Positions 5,835 to 6,723 of a stretch of DNA of 6,723 nucleotides are shown piece by piece; positions within the stretch are counted from its first letter, which is position 1; every line of letters begins with the position of its first letter. Where the stretch lies: contig JAPOPO010000190.1 in NCBI GenBank assembly GCA_026712885.1, positions 1-6,723 on the forward strand, read 5' to 3'. The notes below the pieces were generated by a model that saw only the letters and a program-made list of their open reading frames with translations, searched no databases and had not been told where the DNA came from. Source of the DNA: Rhodospirillales bacterium (GTDB taxonomy: Bacteria > Pseudomonadota > Alphaproteobacteria > UBA828). The position numbers were made by a program, and so were the translations under genes.

Positions 5835-6723
5835 ATGAGCGAGATCAAGTTCGGAACGGTCATTTCGGCGGTCGGCGAGCCCGGCGCGTCCGACGCGGAC
5901 CAGTACGTCGAGGCCCTGGTCGACGCGGACCATGTCGCGGGGCTCGGCTACGACGCGTTCTGGGTGATCGAGCACCACTTCTCGGACTACTTCCCGACGC
6001 CGAGCCCGCTGGTGATGCTGTCCCATCTCGCCGGACGCTATCCTGACATGGACCTCGGGACCTGCGTCCTGGTGCTGCCCTGGTACAGCCCGCTCAGGCT
6101 CGCAGGCGAGATCGCCATGCTGAGCCAGCTGAGCCGAGGCACGCTGCACATTGGCTTCGGGCGCGGCCTCGCGCGCCTCGAATACGATGCCTTCGGCGTT
6201 TCCATGAGCGAAACCCGTGCGCGCTTCCGCGAGTGCCGCGAGGTCATCGGCAAGGCGCTCGCTGGCGGCTCATTCACCTATGGCGGCGAGTTCTTCAACA
6301 TCGAGCGGTCGATCGAGCTCAGGCCGAAGTCCGTGCAGGAGCGCATCAACCTCTACGGCGCAACCAGCAGCCCCGAGAGCGCCGGCATCATGGCCGAGCT
6401 CGATCTGCCTATGATCCGGGTCTCGAACTTCCCGATGCACTTCCACAGCAACGACTTCGCGCGCTGGGATGAGGAGACCCGCCAACGCGGCGGCTCCACC
6501 GACGTCAGCCGGCCGATCCTCATCCACGCGGTGCTGGCGGACACCGACGAAGAAGCGGATGCGCTCGCCAAGGAGCATCTCTCGCGCTACTTCGTGAAGG
6601 TGGTCGAGCATTACGAGGCCGACGCCGATCCCTGGAAGGAGCTGGAAGAGTTCAAGGCCTTCAGCAAGTTCATGGCCACCTCCAAGAAGCTGACCAATCC
6701 CGACAATCTGGGGCCGTGGCTCG
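5835..6723 (+). CDS. LuxA-like LLM-class flavin-dependent monooxygenase, 3' end outside window
   Basis: These first 296 codons belong to a bacterial-luciferase-family TIM-barrel monooxygenase. Such enzymes use FMNH2 supplied by a partner reductase, plus O2, to oxidise a substrate. The N-terminal strand is IKFGTVISAVGEP, followed by GYDAFWVIEHHFSDY (38-52). Its two histidines (47-48) correspond to the conserved EHH of luciferase, where the first His is essential. LGTCVLVLPWYSPLRLAGE (74-92), then LSRGTLHIGFGRGL (99-112) and EYDAFGVSMSETRARF (116-131) follow LuxA in order and spacing. The position of LuxA's reactive cysteine (ICRG) appears as glycine here (FGRG). A later segment, ADTDEEADALAKEHLSRYF (235-253), is the typical helix of long LuxA-type members. 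Family length is about 330-380, so perhaps 40-80 residues are missing at the window edge. The start has a weak GGGGA nine bases upstream. The frame stays open to the last base with no interruption. The gene is downstream of the aromatic-CoA ligase, so the substrate may be an aromatic acid, its CoA ester or a ring intermediate (inference). Confidence 0.9.
   Translation, partial: MSEIKFGTVISAVGEPGASDADQYVEALVDADHVAGLGYDAFWVIEHHFSDYFPTPSPLVMLSHLAGRYPDMDLGTCVLVLPWYSPLRLAGEIAMLSQLSRGTLHIGFGRGLARLEYDAFGVSMSETRARFRECREVIGKALAGGSFTYGGEFFNIERSIELRPKSVQERINLYGATSSPESAGIMAELDLPMIRVSNFPMHFHSNDFARWDEETRQRGGSTDVSRPILIHAVLADTDEEADALAKEHLSRYFVKVVEHYEADADPWKELEEFKAFSKFMATSKKLTNPDNLGPWL

Noticed and set aside
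1..6723. CRISPR array, insertion sequence, tRNA or rRNA
   Set aside because: No regularly spaced repeats, transposase-like frame, terminal inverted repeats or conserved RNA segments were seen on either strand.
5835..6723. Interpretation of the last gene as a lux bioluminescence operon
   Set aside because: No luxB, luxCDE or reductase gene is in the window, the luciferase cysteine appears replaced, and the neighbour is an aromatic-CoA ligase; a catabolic monooxygenase fits better.

Overview
The window is high-GC, gene-dense bacterial DNA with short gaps. Its protein families (a UgpC/MalK-like ABC ATPase, an EamA exporter, a GMC flavoprotein, a benzoate-CoA ligase relative and a LuxA-like monooxygenase) suggest a metabolically versatile proteobacterium, most likely an alphaproteobacterium. 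That placement is inferred from protein style; no rRNA or other marker gene is present.

Layout from left to right: the C-terminal end of a sugar/polyol-type ABC transporter ATPase (+, cut by the left edge); a DMT/EamA-family ten-helix transporter (-), tail to tail with the ATPase and 11 bp away; a 224-bp divergent gap; a cytoplasmic polysaccharide-deacetylase-fold (CE4/NodB, HpPgdA/PuuE-like) metal hydrolase (+); a GMC-family FAD alcohol dehydrogenase (-), whose 3' end overlaps the hydrolase's 3' end by 9 bp; a 176-bp divergent gap; a benzoate-CoA ligase-family acyl-CoA synthetase (+); a 100-bp gap with a palindrome and a matching promoter; and a LuxA-like flavin-dependent monooxygenase (+, cut by the right edge at codon 296).

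The right half reads as part of a catabolic island. The GMC enzyme could oxidise an alcohol, the ligase could activate the resulting (probably aromatic) acid as a CoA thioester, and the monooxygenase could oxidise an intermediate. The deacetylase-fold protein could release a substrate by cleaving an amide. The pathway and its substrate are inference; only the family assignments are well supported.

No mobile element, CRISPR array, tRNA, rRNA or regulator gene is visible. The most useful non-coding signal is a 10-bp perfect palindrome (imperfect 16 bp) overlapping the -35 element of a candidate promoter ahead of the monooxygenase gene.
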